NCBI RefSeq assembly: GCF_008831155.1
Contig: NZ_WBKB01000011.1
Coordinates: 1-64,000, forward strand
DNA length: 64,000 nt
DNA from: Gulosibacter chungangensis
GTDB lineage: Bacteria; Actinomycetota; Actinomycetes; Actinomycetales; Microbacteriaceae
Reading direction: 5' to 3'
In this document: piece after piece, positions 44,451 through 53,722 of the stretch
Position numbering within the stretch: the first letter of the stretch is position 1
How the letters are laid out: each line of letters begins with the position of its first letter
Position numbers and translations under genes: made by a program
Notes under the pieces: generated by a model
Seen by the model: the letters and a program-made list of their open reading frames with translations, nothing else
What the model was told of the DNA's origin: nothing
The model's database searches: none

Positions 44451-45929
44451 ATGTCCCAGACCACCGCACCGCGTACGACGACCACCGGAGTCCGCACCAC
44501 CGCATCCGCACAGCAAACGAACCCCGCCTCGGTCGCGCAGACCATCGAGCTGATCGCCAGCAAGAACGCCAAAGGCAGCAACTGCGGAACCACCCTCGCC
44601 GAGCCGACCTGGAACTTCGACCGGGTCCCCGGCTACGGCCCCGGCGCATCCATTGGCGACACGATCCCGCTCTCGGCACCGCGACAGGGAACGCTCCCGG
44701 CGGAATACCGCGAGGCGAGCGAGGAGGAGCTGCACGAGCGCATCCAGCAGGCGAAGGCGACGCTGGGCGAGAAGCTCGTGATCCTCGGGCACTTCTACCA
44801 GCGCGACGAGGTGGTGCAGCATGCCGACTATGTGGGCGATTCCTTCCAGCTCGCGAAGGCGGCGCTGAACCACCCGAACGCCGAGGCGATCGTGTTCTGC
44901 GGCGTGCACTTCATGGCCGAGACTGCCGACATGCTGAGCCAGCCCGACCAATCGGTGGTCCTGCCGAACCTGGCCGCGGGCTGCTCGATGGCCGATATGG
45001 CGAACATCGACCAGGTTGAGGATGCGTGGGAACAGCTCATGGAGATCTACGGCGAGGAGCCGGATGCCGAAGGAAAAGCGCCGCTGATTCCGGTCACCTA
45101 CATGAATTCTTCGGCGGCGATCAAGGCGTTCTGTGGCCGCAACGGCGGGATCGTGTGTACGTCTTCGAACGCGACGACGGTGCTGAAGTGGGCGTTCGAG
45201 CGCGGCCAGCGGGTGATTTTCTTCCCCGATCAGCACCTCGGCCGGAACACCGCGAAGGCGATGGGAATCAGTCTCGACGAGATGCCGCTGTGGCGTCCGC
45301 AACTGCCGCTTGGCGGCAACACCGAAGAAACGCTCGAGGACGCAAAAGTCCTGTTGTGGAACGGATTCTGCTCGGTCCACAAGCGCTTCACCGTCAAGCA
45401 GATCGACCAGGCGCGCGAGCAGTTCCCGGACGTGCGCGTGATCGTGCACCCGGAGTGCTCGATGGAGGTTGTCGACGCGGCCGATGAGGCGGGCTCGACC
45501 GACTACATTCGCAAGGCAGTCGAGGCGGCGCCGGCGGGTTCGACGATCGCGATCGGCACCGAAATCAACCTCGTGCAGCGCCTCGCGGCCGAGTACCCGC
45601 AGCACAACATTTTCTGCCTCGACGACGTGGTCTGCCCCTGCTCGACGATGTACCGGATCCACCCCGGCTACCTCGCGTGGGTGCTCGAGGGCCTCGTCGA
45701 CGGCGAAGTCCGCAACCAGATTTCAGTGGATGCTTCGGTCTCGGAGCCTGCCCGCGTCGCCCTCGAGCGGATGCTCGCGGCCACTCCCGCGCCCGGCGTC
45801 AAGGCCGCGACCTTCGGCGTTCAGGCTGCCGCGGATGCGTCGGGTTCGGGTTCGGCGGCGGGTGCGGATGCTGACCCCGCGTCGGCTTCGACGGCACGCG
45901 AAGTTGTGACGGAACAGGCCCGCTCATGA
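44451..45929 (+). CDS. nadA: quinolinate synthase A
   Basis: 492 residues. Condenses iminoaspartate with dihydroxyacetone phosphate to quinolinate, using a 4Fe-4S cluster. The three cluster Cys are visible: FCGVHFMAETA (about 150), NGFCSVHKRF (about 307) and DDVVCPCSTMY (about 395). TYMNSSAAIKAFCG and HPECSMEVVDAAD are also conserved. It has an N-terminal extension of about 80 residues and an Ala/Ser/Asp-rich C-terminal tail. AGAGGAG precedes the ATG, and the stop overlaps nadB (ATGA). Confidence 0.95.
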   Translation: MSQTTAPRTTTTGVRTTASAQQTNPASVAQTIELIASKNAKGSNCGTTLAEPTWNFDRVPGYGPGASIGDTIPLSAPRQGTLPAEYREASEEELHERIQQAKATLGEKLVILGHFYQRDEVVQHADYVGDSFQLAKAALNHPNAEAIVFCGVHFMAETADMLSQPDQSVVLPNLAAGCSMADMANIDQVEDAWEQLMEIYGEEPDAEGKAPLIPVTYMNSSAAIKAFCGRNGGIVCTSSNATTVLKWAFERGQRVIFFPDQHLGRNTAKAMGISLDEMPLWRPQLPLGGNTEETLEDAKVLLWNGFCSVHKRFTVKQIDQAREQFPDVRVIVHPECSMEVVDAADEAGSTDYIRKAVEAAPAGSTIAIGTEINLVQRLAAEYPQHNIFCLDDVVCPCSTMYRIHPGYLAWVLEGLVDGEVRNQISVDASVSEPARVALERMLAATPAPGVKAATFGVQAAADASGSGSAAGADADPASASTAREVVTEQARS

Positions 45930-47662
45930 CGCACAAAGTTCTGGTGGTCGGTAGTGGCATCGCAGGCCTAACCGCGGCCCGCCACGCTCGCGAAGCTGGT
46001 CACGAGGTGACGCTGGTCACCAAGCTCGGTCTCGGCGATGGATGCACGGTCCGGGCACAGGGCGGAATCGCCGGCGTGGTCTTCCCCGACGACACGGTCG
46101 CTTCGCACGTGGCCGACACGATCGTCGCCGGTGCCGGTCACTGCGATCTCGACGCCGTGCAGGTGCTCTGCGAAAACGGCGGCGACTCGGTGCACGAGCT
46201 CGCTGCACAAGGGGTGGTTTTCGACACCGATGAGAACGGTCAGTGGTGCCGCGGTCTCGAGGGCGCCCACTCGATCGCGCGCATCGTGCACGCCGGCGGC
46301 GACGCCACCGGCGCCCGCATCCACGAGGCGCTCGTCGCCGCGGCACGCCGCGAGGGTGTCCGAATGCTCGAGCACCGCGAGCTGCGTTCGCTCACCGTCC
46401 GCGATGGCCGCGTCACCGGCGCCAGCTTCGCGCGAACCGACTCGTTCGCCGAGCCGGGCCCTTCCTCGGTCGAGCCCACCACCTCGTCCGCCGAGCCTGT
46501 CGAGGCGCCTGTTGAGACCTACACCGCCGATGCCGTCATCCTCGCCACCGGCGGCTACGGCGCCCTCTACCCCTTCACTACAAACCCCGACTCCGCCACC
46601 GGCGACGGCATTGTCATCGCAGCGCGAGCGGGAGCAGAAGTGCGGGACCTGGAGTTCATGCAGTTCCACCCCACCGTGCTCGCGGTAGGGGAGCCGTTCC
46701 TTATCTCGGAGGCAGTCCGCGGCGAGGGTGCGAAGCTGATCGACAAAACTGGCCACGCCTTCATGCAAGACGTGCACCCGCAAGCCGACCTCGCCCCACG
46801 CGACGTCGTAGCCCGCGCCATCGCAGAGAGATCACCTCTCGATACGGCCTCCGGCCTACTCGAGGACCCGGACCGTTCGCCGAGTAGGAGCGTAGCGACG
46901 TATCGAGGCGTCCCTCTCGATACGGCCTCCGGCCTACTCGTGGAACGAGCGCCAGGCGTCTACCTCGACACCACGCACCTCAGTGCAGACTTCCTGCAAT
47001 CCCGCTTCCCAACCATCGACGCCGCACTCAAGTCCCGCGGTCTCGACTGGTCCCGCGACCCGATCCCAGTCCGCCCCGGTGCGCACTTTGCGATGGGCGG
47101 CATAGCCACGGACGTCTGGGGACGCACTACGCTCCCCGGCCTCTACGCCGTCGGCGAGGTCGCCTGCACTGGAGTGCACGGTGCAAACCGTCTCGCGTCA
47201 AACTCGCTCCTCGAGGGCGCCGTCTTCGGCAAGCGCGTCGTCGAAGCAATTGGAATCGACCTGCCGGTCGACGCTGCTGCTGATTCACCTCTCGATACGG
47301 CCTCCGGCCTACTCGAGGAACAACCCCGCTCGCCGAGTAGCGGCGTAGCCGCGTATCGAGGCGCCCCCTTCACCCGCACAGCCCTGCAATCGCTCATGTG
47401 GGAAAACGTCGGCCTAATCCGCACGACAGACGGCCTCACCGAAGCCCAAACCCAAATCACCGCCTGGCTGCAAAACGAACAGCCACGCACCATGCAAGAC
47501 CAAAACCTCCTCGAACTCGCGGCGCTGGTCACACAGTCCGCAATCGATCGACCCGAGTCCATCGGCGCCCACTTCCTCAGCGACGCGGCAGCCCCGATGC
47601 CACCGACTGCCAACATCAACACAGCGGTCAGCACCCAACAAACTTTCGCCCCAACCCACTAG
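45926..47662 (+). CDS. nadB: L-aspartate oxidase with two in-frame repeat insertions
   Basis: 578 residues. Oxidises L-aspartate to iminoaspartate for NadA. The FAD site is VLVVGSGIAGLTAARHAREAG, followed by VRAQGGIAGVV, LEGAHSIARIVHAGGDATG, EFMQFHPTVL, GAHFAMGGIATDVWGRT and ASNSLLEGAVFGKRVVEA. Residues of about 303-341 and 454-482 are translations of the dispersed palindrome (both contain SPLDTASGLLE and R-S-P-S with V-A-x-Y-R-G). The first interrupts the conserved AIAER/GVYLDTTHL junction. The frame stays open through both, and the C-terminus is intact, so the enzyme is probably still made. Confidence 0.93.
   Translation: MTHKVLVVGSGIAGLTAARHAREAGHEVTLVTKLGLGDGCTVRAQGGIAGVVFPDDTVASHVADTIVAGAGHCDLDAVQVLCENGGDSVHELAAQGVVFDTDENGQWCRGLEGAHSIARIVHAGGDATGARIHEALVAAARREGVRMLEHRELRSLTVRDGRVTGASFARTDSFAEPGPSSVEPTTSSAEPVEAPVETYTADAVILATGGYGALYPFTTNPDSATGDGIVIAARAGAEVRDLEFMQFHPTVLAVGEPFLISEAVRGEGAKLIDKTGHAFMQDVHPQADLAPRDVVARAIAERSPLDTASGLLEDPDRSPSRSVATYRGVPLDTASGLLVERAPGVYLDTTHLSADFLQSRFPTIDAALKSRGLDWSRDPIPVRPGAHFAMGGIATDVWGRTTLPGLYAVGEVACTGVHGANRLASNSLLEGAVFGKRVVEAIGIDLPVDAAADSPLDTASGLLEEQPRSPSSGVAAYRGAPFTRTALQSLMWENVGLIRTTDGLTEAQTQITAWLQNEQPRTMQDQNLLELAALVTQSAIDRPESIGAHFLSDAAAPMPPTANINTAVSTQQTFAPTH
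46834..46948. repeat. REP-like palindrome cluster inside nadB, first
   Basis: CCTCTCGATACGGCCTCCGG..CCTACTCGAGGA, then the inverted form TTCGCCGAGTAGGAGCGTAGCGACGTATCGAGGCG, then another direct copy ending CCTACTCGTGGAACGA. This is three units, as in the intergenic cluster after the P450 gene. Confidence 0.9.
47287..47372. repeat. REP-like palindrome pair inside nadB, second
   Basis: ACCTCTCGATACGGCCTCCGG..CCTACTCGAGGA faces CGCTCGCCGAGTAGCGGCGTAGCCGCGTATCGAGGCG. Length change is a multiple of three and no stop is created in the nadB frame. Confidence 0.9.
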
Positions 47663-47669
47663 GACCTCC

Positions 47670-48521
47670 ATGCTCACCACACCCGAAATCACCCGCGTCA
47701 TCGACATCGCCCTCGAAGAAGACGCACCCTGGGGCGACCTCACCGCACTCGCACTCATCCCCGAAGAAGCGACGGCGAAAGCCGAACTCCGCGCCCGCGA
47801 ACCCGGCGTCTTCTCCGGCACCGAGGTCTTCACCACGGCGTTCACCCGCACCGACCCCACCATCACCACCACGTTCAACATCCAAGACGGCGACCACTTC
47901 AACACCGGTGACAAGCTCGCCACCGTCGAAGGCCCAGCCCGCGGAGTCCTCACGGGGGAGCGGATCGCTCTCAACTTCGTGCAGCGAATGTCCGGCATCG
48001 CGACGCTCACCGCCGAATACGTCAAACGAACCATGCACACCAAAGCCCGTATCGTCGACACCCGCAAAACCACTCCAGGCCTTCGCGCGCTCGAACGCCA
48101 CGCGGTTCGTTCCGGCGGCGGACACAATCACCGCCGCAACCTCTCGGACGCCGTGATGGCCAAAGACAACCACCTCGCAGTCCTCCTCAAGCAAGGCCTG
48201 AACCTCACCGAGGCAATCCAGCAGGTGCGCAAAAACATCCCACACACCACCCACCTCGAGGTCGAAATTGACCACCTCGACCAACTCGACGCGGTCCTCG
48301 CGGCGAACGTCGACTCGATCATGCTCGACAACTTCTCGCTCGCAGACCTCCGCGAGGGAGTCAAACGCATCAACGGCCGCGCGATCGTCGAAGCATCCGG
48401 CGGCGTGAACCTCGAGACGGTCCAAGCGATCGCCGAAACCGGCGTCGACGTCATCTCGGTCGGCGCGCTCACGCACTCGGCGCGCGCGCTCGACCTCGGC
48501 CTCGACATGCACATCTCCTAG
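47670..48521 (+). CDS. nadC: nicotinate-nucleotide pyrophosphorylase (carboxylating)
   Basis: 283 residues. Converts quinolinate and PRPP to nicotinate mononucleotide. EDAPWGDLTALALIPEE, LNFVQRMSGIATLTAEYV, IVDTRKTTPGLRALERHAVRSGGGHNHR and MLDNFSLADLREGV are diagnostic and carry the PRPP and quinolinate contacts. It follows nadB by seven bases with AGGACC before the start. Confidence 0.96.
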   Translation: MLTTPEITRVIDIALEEDAPWGDLTALALIPEEATAKAELRAREPGVFSGTEVFTTAFTRTDPTITTTFNIQDGDHFNTGDKLATVEGPARGVLTGERIALNFVQRMSGIATLTAEYVKRTMHTKARIVDTRKTTPGLRALERHAVRSGGGHNHRRNLSDAVMAKDNHLAVLLKQGLNLTEAIQQVRKNIPHTTHLEVEIDHLDQLDAVLAANVDSIMLDNFSLADLREGVKRINGRAIVEASGGVNLETVQAIAETGVDVISVGALTHSARALDLGLDMHIS

Positions 48522-48535
48522 ACGGGAGCCCCACC

Positions 48536-49723
48536 ATGAGCACGATCCACGACACCCTCCGCTATCTCGATAACGCCGCAACCACCCCCGTGCGTCCCGA
48601 GGCGCTCCAGGCAATGCTGCACACCTACGCCACGGTCTACGGCAACCCCTCGAGTCACCACGAGGTTGGCGAGCAGGCGAAGACCGTGCTCGAGGACGCC
48701 CGGGCTCGCGTCGCGCGCATCCTGAACGCCCGCCCGGGCGACGTGGTGTTCACCTCGGGCGGGACAGAGTCGAATAACCTCGCGCTCAAGGGCATCGCGC
48801 TCGGCAACCCGGCGGCGCGGCACGTGGTCACGACCCCGATCGAGCACGATTCGGTGCTCGAGTCGGTCGATTTTCTGGTGCGGATGCACGGCTACGACGC
48901 GACGCATCTCACGGTGGATGCGCAGGGCCTGGTCGATCCGGCCGAGGTCGCCGCGTCGATCCGAGAGGATACGGCGGTGGTGTCGATCGGCCTCGCCAAT
49001 AACGAGGTCGGCACGATCCAGCCGATCGCCGAAATTTCCGCCGCGATCAAGACCCTGAATCGCCCCCGCACGCACCCCGGCAAAGCCTGGCTCCACACCG
49101 ACGCAGTCCAAGCCGCAGGCTGGCTCCCCCTCGATTTCAAAGCGCTCGGAGCAGACGCGCTCACCCTCGCCGGCCACAAGGTCGGCGCCCCGCGCGGCAT
49201 CGGGCTGGCCGTGATCCGCGGCCGGATCGCGCTCGAGCCGATCCTGCATGGTGGGGGACAGGAACGTAATCGCCGTTCCGGCACCGAGCAGGTCGCCGGT
49301 GCCGTGGCGCTCGCGGTCGCCCTCGAGCTCGCCGAGGCCGAGCGGATGCACTCAGCAGCGCAGACCGCCGCCGCACTCGAGCAGTTCATCACCGAAGTCC
49401 ACCACCGGCTCCCTACTGCCCAACTCACCGGTCCCGAACCGGGCGCAACTCGTCTCCCGAATCTTGCGAGCTTCGTGTTCCCCGGCACGAGCGGCGAAGC
49501 GGTCCTCCTCGAACTCGCCCGCCGCGGCGTGATCGCCTCATCAGGTTCCGCCTGTGCCGCCGGCAGCGACGAGCCCTCGCACGTGCTCACCAACCTCGGT
49601 TACGACCGCGAGCTCGCACAAACCTCCGTCCGCTTCACACTCCCGCACCAGGGCGCCAACCTCAGCGCCCTCCCCGCCGCCCTCGAAGCAGCCGTCACCA
49701 CCATCGAGCAAACCGGCCGCTGA
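48536..49723 (+). CDS. cysteine desulfurase (NifS/IscS-like) of the NAD operon
   Basis: 395 residues, PLP enzyme. RYLDNAATTPVRPEAL, TSGGTESNNLALKG, the PLP Lys in LAGHKVGAPRGIG and the catalytic Cys loop SSGSACAAGSDEPSHVL are present. It supplies sulfur for Fe-S clusters; as the last gene after nadABC, it probably serves the NadA cluster. Confidence 0.92.
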   Translation: MSTIHDTLRYLDNAATTPVRPEALQAMLHTYATVYGNPSSHHEVGEQAKTVLEDARARVARILNARPGDVVFTSGGTESNNLALKGIALGNPAARHVVTTPIEHDSVLESVDFLVRMHGYDATHLTVDAQGLVDPAEVAASIREDTAVVSIGLANNEVGTIQPIAEISAAIKTLNRPRTHPGKAWLHTDAVQAAGWLPLDFKALGADALTLAGHKVGAPRGIGLAVIRGRIALEPILHGGGQERNRRSGTEQVAGAVALAVALELAEAERMHSAAQTAAALEQFITEVHHRLPTAQLTGPEPGATRLPNLASFVFPGTSGEAVLLELARRGVIASSGSACAAGSDEPSHVLTNLGYDRELAQTSVRFTLPHQGANLSALPAALEAAVTTIEQTGR

Positions 49724-49833
49724 ATGAATCGCGCCAGCGATTCGTGTCAAACCAGCTCAACGTGCACTTCTTTGAAAAAGCAAGCCTGAGAGGTGTGATT
49801 CTTGCGAAAAACGTGCAGAACATCCTCATTAGA

Positions 49834-49839
49834 TATAAT
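49834..49839 (+). promoter_or_regulatory. -10 element for a leaderless transcript
   Basis: A consensus TATAAT ends nine bases before the ATG of the ATPase gene. Transcription would start at or next to the start codon. No -35 element at normal spacing is clear. Confidence 0.45.
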
Positions 49840-49848
49840 CTATGGATC

Positions 49849-51186
49849 ATGCTCATCCTTAGCTTCTCGATTGAGAACCATAAGAGTATCCGGGACCAGC
49901 TCGTGCTCGACCTTGTAAAGCCGTCGTTGAAGACGTTGCAGCCGCGCGAGAAGTCCACTTGGGGCGAGCAGGTGTACGCGATTGCAGGTATCTTTGGGCC
50001 CAACGCGTCCGGCAAGTCAGCGATTCTGGATGCTTTCGGTTACTTCTTCACGGCAATTGCGGAGTCCGCGACAAGTTGGCAGGCACACCCTGTCATGTAT
50101 CGAGCGCCATTTAAGCTGGAGCTCAGTTCTCTAGAGCGATCGAGTACTTACGAACTTGAATTCGTTCATGCCGAACGTCGTTTTGCGTACGGGTTTTCAG
50201 TCGATGATGCGGGTATTAGTCGTGAGTGGTTGCGAGATATTCCATCCAGTAGGTGGCGGACGTTGCTCGACCGGAGTCGAGACCAAAAGCGTCCATATAT
50301 ACATCCTTCGATACCTAAGCTAGGCAATGTTACGGATCGAGAATTGGTGCTGAGTCGTGCGATTCTGCTCAATCATCCAGTGCTGGGTGCTGTTGGAAAG
50401 GACCTCGTTGAATCTTTCGATTCGATGACTGTGAAAGATACCCATCGCGAACGTCGCCTGTCGTCGATTACTGAGTCTCTGGCCACTGGATCGATTACGT
50501 TTGATGACATCGTCACGCTTCTTCAAGTCGCAGATATCGGTGTTGTAGACGTCGAGATTCAAGAAGACCGTCTGCCAATTGAAGTCCAAGAGGTGTTCAA
50601 AGGGTTCCAAGAAGTGATCGCAAGACAGGCTGAATCGGGTGACAGGGCAGAGGGTCGTGGACACCGGATACAGGTCGATATTGGGCTCGAAGGGTCGGAT
50701 GCAGTAATTCGCAATTTGACCTTTAAGCACCAGGGGGAAAGTCCGGACAGGCCATCCCTCTTTATTCAGGAGGAGAGTGACGGGACCGTTGCTTGGCTGG
50801 CGACGATTGTTCCTGCAGTTGAGATACTCCGCAACGGGGGACTTTTCTGCGTAGACGAGATCGACGCAAGTTTGCACCCACACTTGGTAGAGGTATTGTT
50901 GTCGATTTTTGCGGATCCAGAGATCAACACCAATGGGGCTCAACTTGTGTTCACGAGCCACGACGCTTACTTGTTATCGCCATTGAGCGATGTTGAACTC
51001 GCTCCTGAACAGGTTTGGTTTACGGAGAAGTCGGGCGCAGGTGTCACGTTGTTGTCCTCCTTGGCAGATTTCCCACGGCATAGGGACGCAAACGTTGCCA
51101 AGCGCTACTTGACTGGTCGGTATGGCGGCACGCCTCGTCTTGCCCCCAGTGGAATTGACCGAGTTCTGCGAAGGGAAGACGCTTAG
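49849..51186 (+). CDS. AAA-family ATPase, RloA/AbiLi-like
   Basis: About 445 residues. MLILSFSIENHKSIRDQLVLDL is the usual start of AAA15/AAA21 (OLD-like) ATPases. The Walker A is GIFGPNASGKSAIL, the Walker B is NGGLFCVDEIDASLHPHLVEVLL, and QLVFTSHDAYLL follows. It has lower GC and different codon use from its neighbours. The RloB-like gene two bases downstream makes the pair resemble the AbiL abortive-infection system of phage defence. Placed after the NAD genes without a terminator, it has its own promoter candidate. Confidence 0.8.
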   Translation: MLILSFSIENHKSIRDQLVLDLVKPSLKTLQPREKSTWGEQVYAIAGIFGPNASGKSAILDAFGYFFTAIAESATSWQAHPVMYRAPFKLELSSLERSSTYELEFVHAERRFAYGFSVDDAGISREWLRDIPSSRWRTLLDRSRDQKRPYIHPSIPKLGNVTDRELVLSRAILLNHPVLGAVGKDLVESFDSMTVKDTHRERRLSSITESLATGSITFDDIVTLLQVADIGVVDVEIQEDRLPIEVQEVFKGFQEVIARQAESGDRAEGRGHRIQVDIGLEGSDAVIRNLTFKHQGESPDRPSLFIQEESDGTVAWLATIVPAVEILRNGGLFCVDEIDASLHPHLVEVLLSIFADPEINTNGAQLVFTSHDAYLLSPLSDVELAPEQVWFTEKSGAGVTLLSSLADFPRHRDANVAKRYLTGRYGGTPRLAPSGIDRVLRREDA

Positions 51187-51188
51187 GA

Positions 51189-51788
51189 ATGGCCCGCCGT
51201 AAAGGCGCAAGACGCCCCAAACGTAACTTGAATCGACGAGGGTTGGTGGTTACCGAAGGAACTGTTACTGAACCCACCTACATCGAGCGACTTAATCAAG
51301 TCCTCCGAGATAGCGGTGTGTCGATATCGGTTACTTCGGTGCCTGTGGGGCGGGATCCGGTGTCCGTTGTCAGAAAAGCCGCTGAGAAGCGGCGCGACGC
51401 CGAGAAACGGGACAAAGCGTATGACTGGACTGTCTGTCTCGTAGACCACGATAATCACGCCAATCTGACCGATGCAGTCAAGCTTGCGGAGAAGGAGAGG
51501 ATTGACCTCCTCGTTTCCAATGTGAGTTTCGAGGTGTGGTTGCTATGGCACGTGACAGATGTCCGGGCGCATCAATCGGCTTCGATGCTTGAAAATCTTG
51601 TCCGCAAGCATGAGGTTGTGACTAAGAAGCATCTACCCCTCAACTTCCCCATTCACGCGTACCTGGAGGCGTACCAAATTGCTCGGGCAGTTGATCCTGA
51701 TTTAGCAGCGGGACGTGTTGGCCCTAACCCATCATCAGCGATGCCGGTCCTGATTGATCTCATGTCCAGCGCATCAAAGCGCAGCTAG
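51189..51788 (+). CDS. RloB/AbiLii-like protein
   Basis: 199 residues. LVVTEGTVTEPTYIERL, VCLVDHDNHANL and LLVSNVSFEVWLLWHV match the RloB family, which has a Toprim-like fold with the acidic residues in EGTVTE and DHDNH. RloB proteins are probable nucleases paired with an AAA ATPase. It is two bases after the ATPase gene, clearly one operon. Function in phage defence is inferred from the pairing. Confidence 0.78.
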   Translation: MARRKGARRPKRNLNRRGLVVTEGTVTEPTYIERLNQVLRDSGVSISVTSVPVGRDPVSVVRKAAEKRRDAEKRDKAYDWTVCLVDHDNHANLTDAVKLAEKERIDLLVSNVSFEVWLLWHVTDVRAHQSASMLENLVRKHEVVTKKHLPLNFPIHAYLEAYQIARAVDPDLAAGRVGPNPSSAMPVLIDLMSSASKRS

Positions 51789-51943
51789 CAATCGTCAGTC
51801 GAAATCGCAGACCCAACGGTTGTTCGGTTTCTTCAATGTCCGCTTTCGCCAAATCGCATGCGCATTCACATTGCTGAAAGTGAACGCTCGACCACGTCGT
51901 CAGGCTCAGCCACCTCAGACCAGCTCGCACGCACAATACCTAT

Positions 51944-53131
51944 ATGCATCCCGCCCAGCGAAGCGCCGCCGCCAGCAACCACAGCAGCACCAACACCAAA
52001 ACCAAGCGCTCCCTGCTCCACCGGCTCTTCAACCGCAGCAGCTCAGCGAGAAGCCGCCCGAGCACCCCACCTCAACCCACCTGGCCGCATCCACCCCTGC
52101 TCGACATCGCGCGCCAAACCGCTGACCTCCCGCCGCAGCGAATCCGCGAGCGTAAAACGAACTGGCTGCTCATTGCACTTGCCGTCCTCGCGCTCGCCGC
52201 AGTACCCGCCAGCATCACGCTCGCGGGCAGGAGCGAGGGGGAACCCGCAGAGGATTGGTGGGTACTCGGTGCCATCCTGAGCGCAGGCGCCGCCTTCGTA
52301 TGTATCAATTTCGGCATCGGACCGACCGGCACACATTTCCTCGCCCGGAAGGCCCGCGCAATCCGCAGTCCGACAATGGTGATCGCGGTGATCCTCGCGG
52401 GCCTACTCACGCTGTTTGCCACGGTGGTCGCTCTGGGTGCGGCGATGGATCCTGACGACCCCGAGTTCGTTGACTACATCGAGTTCGCGGTCATGCTGTT
52501 CGGCATGGCCCTACTGCTGACGCTCTTCGCGGAGTTGCTCGTCGCCCCGCCGCTCACGGTCCGCCCGAACCAGAGGCCAGGCCATTGGGTGCTGAACTGG
52601 ACGGCCTGGTACTTCGGTGCGTTCGCGGTGTCGGCCACGGCCGGAGCGGTCACCGTGCTCGTGCAAGCGCGTGATGATCAGGGCACGTCGTTGGTGCTGC
52701 AGCTGATAGTGAGCCTGTTGATTCCGCTTTCGTGGATTCCGGTTCGCTGGGCTGGCCGTCGCCCGGCCCGGTATCGGGATGCGCGCCCCGAGATCGCGTC
52801 CCAGCTCATGCGGCTGAGTTCAGCGGCGCAGCTGGCCCGGGCGGATGCGCAGGTCGCCGAGATCACGCACCTCGCCGACGAGGTGTCCACGCTTCGCGCC
52901 ACGCTACGCAAGTTCCGCGACGAGAGCCCGCTCGCGACTCGCTCGGGCGCCGACACCAAGTTGCTCGAGCTCCTCGACGTGGTCGAGTTCCGCCTCCGCG
53001 GCCGAACTCCACAAAGCAAGTTCACCCTGAACTACCCGCAAGAGCTCGCCCCGATCCTCGCCGCGCCTCCCGCAGAGCTTGCCCACGCCGTCGAGACCCT
53101 CTACAACGCGCTCCTTAAACAGGTGCAATAA
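51944..53131 (+). CDS. multi-pass membrane protein of unknown function
   Basis: Up to 395 residues; the N-terminal 70 are Ser/Pro/Arg-rich and the true start may be later. Hydrophobic helices lie near NWLLIALAVLALAAVPASITLA, WVLGAILSAGAAFVCINFGIG, SPTMVIAVILAGLLTLFATVVALGA, IEFAVMLFGMALLLTLFAELLVA, WYFGAFAVSATAGAVTVLVQA and VLQLIVSLLIPLSWIPV, six in all. A cytosolic part with a coiled-coil-like stretch (AQLARADAQVAEITHLADEVSTLRATLRKF) follows. I recognise no family. Confidence 0.6.
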   Translation: MHPAQRSAAASNHSSTNTKTKRSLLHRLFNRSSSARSRPSTPPQPTWPHPPLLDIARQTADLPPQRIRERKTNWLLIALAVLALAAVPASITLAGRSEGEPAEDWWVLGAILSAGAAFVCINFGIGPTGTHFLARKARAIRSPTMVIAVILAGLLTLFATVVALGAAMDPDDPEFVDYIEFAVMLFGMALLLTLFAELLVAPPLTVRPNQRPGHWVLNWTAWYFGAFAVSATAGAVTVLVQARDDQGTSLVLQLIVSLLIPLSWIPVRWAGRRPARYRDARPEIASQLMRLSSAAQLARADAQVAEITHLADEVSTLRATLRKFRDESPLATRSGADTKLLELLDVVEFRLRGRTPQSKFTLNYPQELAPILAAPPAELAHAVETLYNALLKQVQ

Positions 53132-53149
53132 CACCGCTTCCGCCTCTAC

Positions 53150-53719
53150 CTACCCATTACTCAATTCAGCACGAACGCGCGCAGCAAACTCAGGTGCCCC
53201 CGATCGTGAAAGTCGTTCAAGTAATTCGTCGATTGCGACGGGTGGGTTCGTCATTGCTTCAGTCTGTTCCGTGATGACGCGCAGGCACCTAGACGGATTG
53301 AAATGGAACTGGTCCAGCAAAAAATCATCAAGCCGTACTGCCGTCATGCCGAACATACGCAAAGTCTCGTCTGGGAAGTCTTTGGTGTTCTGGGTGACGA
53401 TCACGTCTGCTCGGCCGAGTATGGCGGCTGCGACAACATGTCGGTCATCTGGGTCAGGGAGCGTGACGCTTTGCTGGATCGTCTCCCACCCTTCGACCGA
53501 TGCGTCTTCGAAGGCATTGTTCATTGATCGAAAACGGCTTTGAAAGCGACTCTTGTCGATATTGGGATGGATGCGCTCTAGCGCGGTTTGCGCCTCATCA
53601 ATTACGCGGGGTGACCACAATGGTCTGAACGCGCCATTGTCGGCAAGTCGCAATAGCGTGTCGCAAGTCACTACTGGAACCAGGACGTTGGCGTCTAGAA
53701 ACGCGCTAAACAACCCCAC
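53150..53719 (-). CDS. PIN-domain toxin
   Basis: 189 residues. The PIN nuclease acidic residues appear in FLDANVLVP, VIDEAQTAL, LPDPDDRHVVAAAIL and VTQNTKDFP. PIN toxins cleave RNA. It follows, by three bases, a gene for a DNA-binding protein on the same strand, the usual antitoxin-toxin order. A C-terminal helical extension (about 140-189) is longer than in VapC. Confidence 0.82.
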   Translation of the reverse strand: MGLFSAFLDANVLVPVVTCDTLLRLADNGAFRPLWSPRVIDEAQTALERIHPNIDKSRFQSRFRSMNNAFEDASVEGWETIQQSVTLPDPDDRHVVAAAILGRADVIVTQNTKDFPDETLRMFGMTAVRLDDFLLDQFHFNPSRCLRVITEQTEAMTNPPVAIDELLERLSRSGAPEFAARVRAELSNG

Positions 53720-53722
53720 TGC

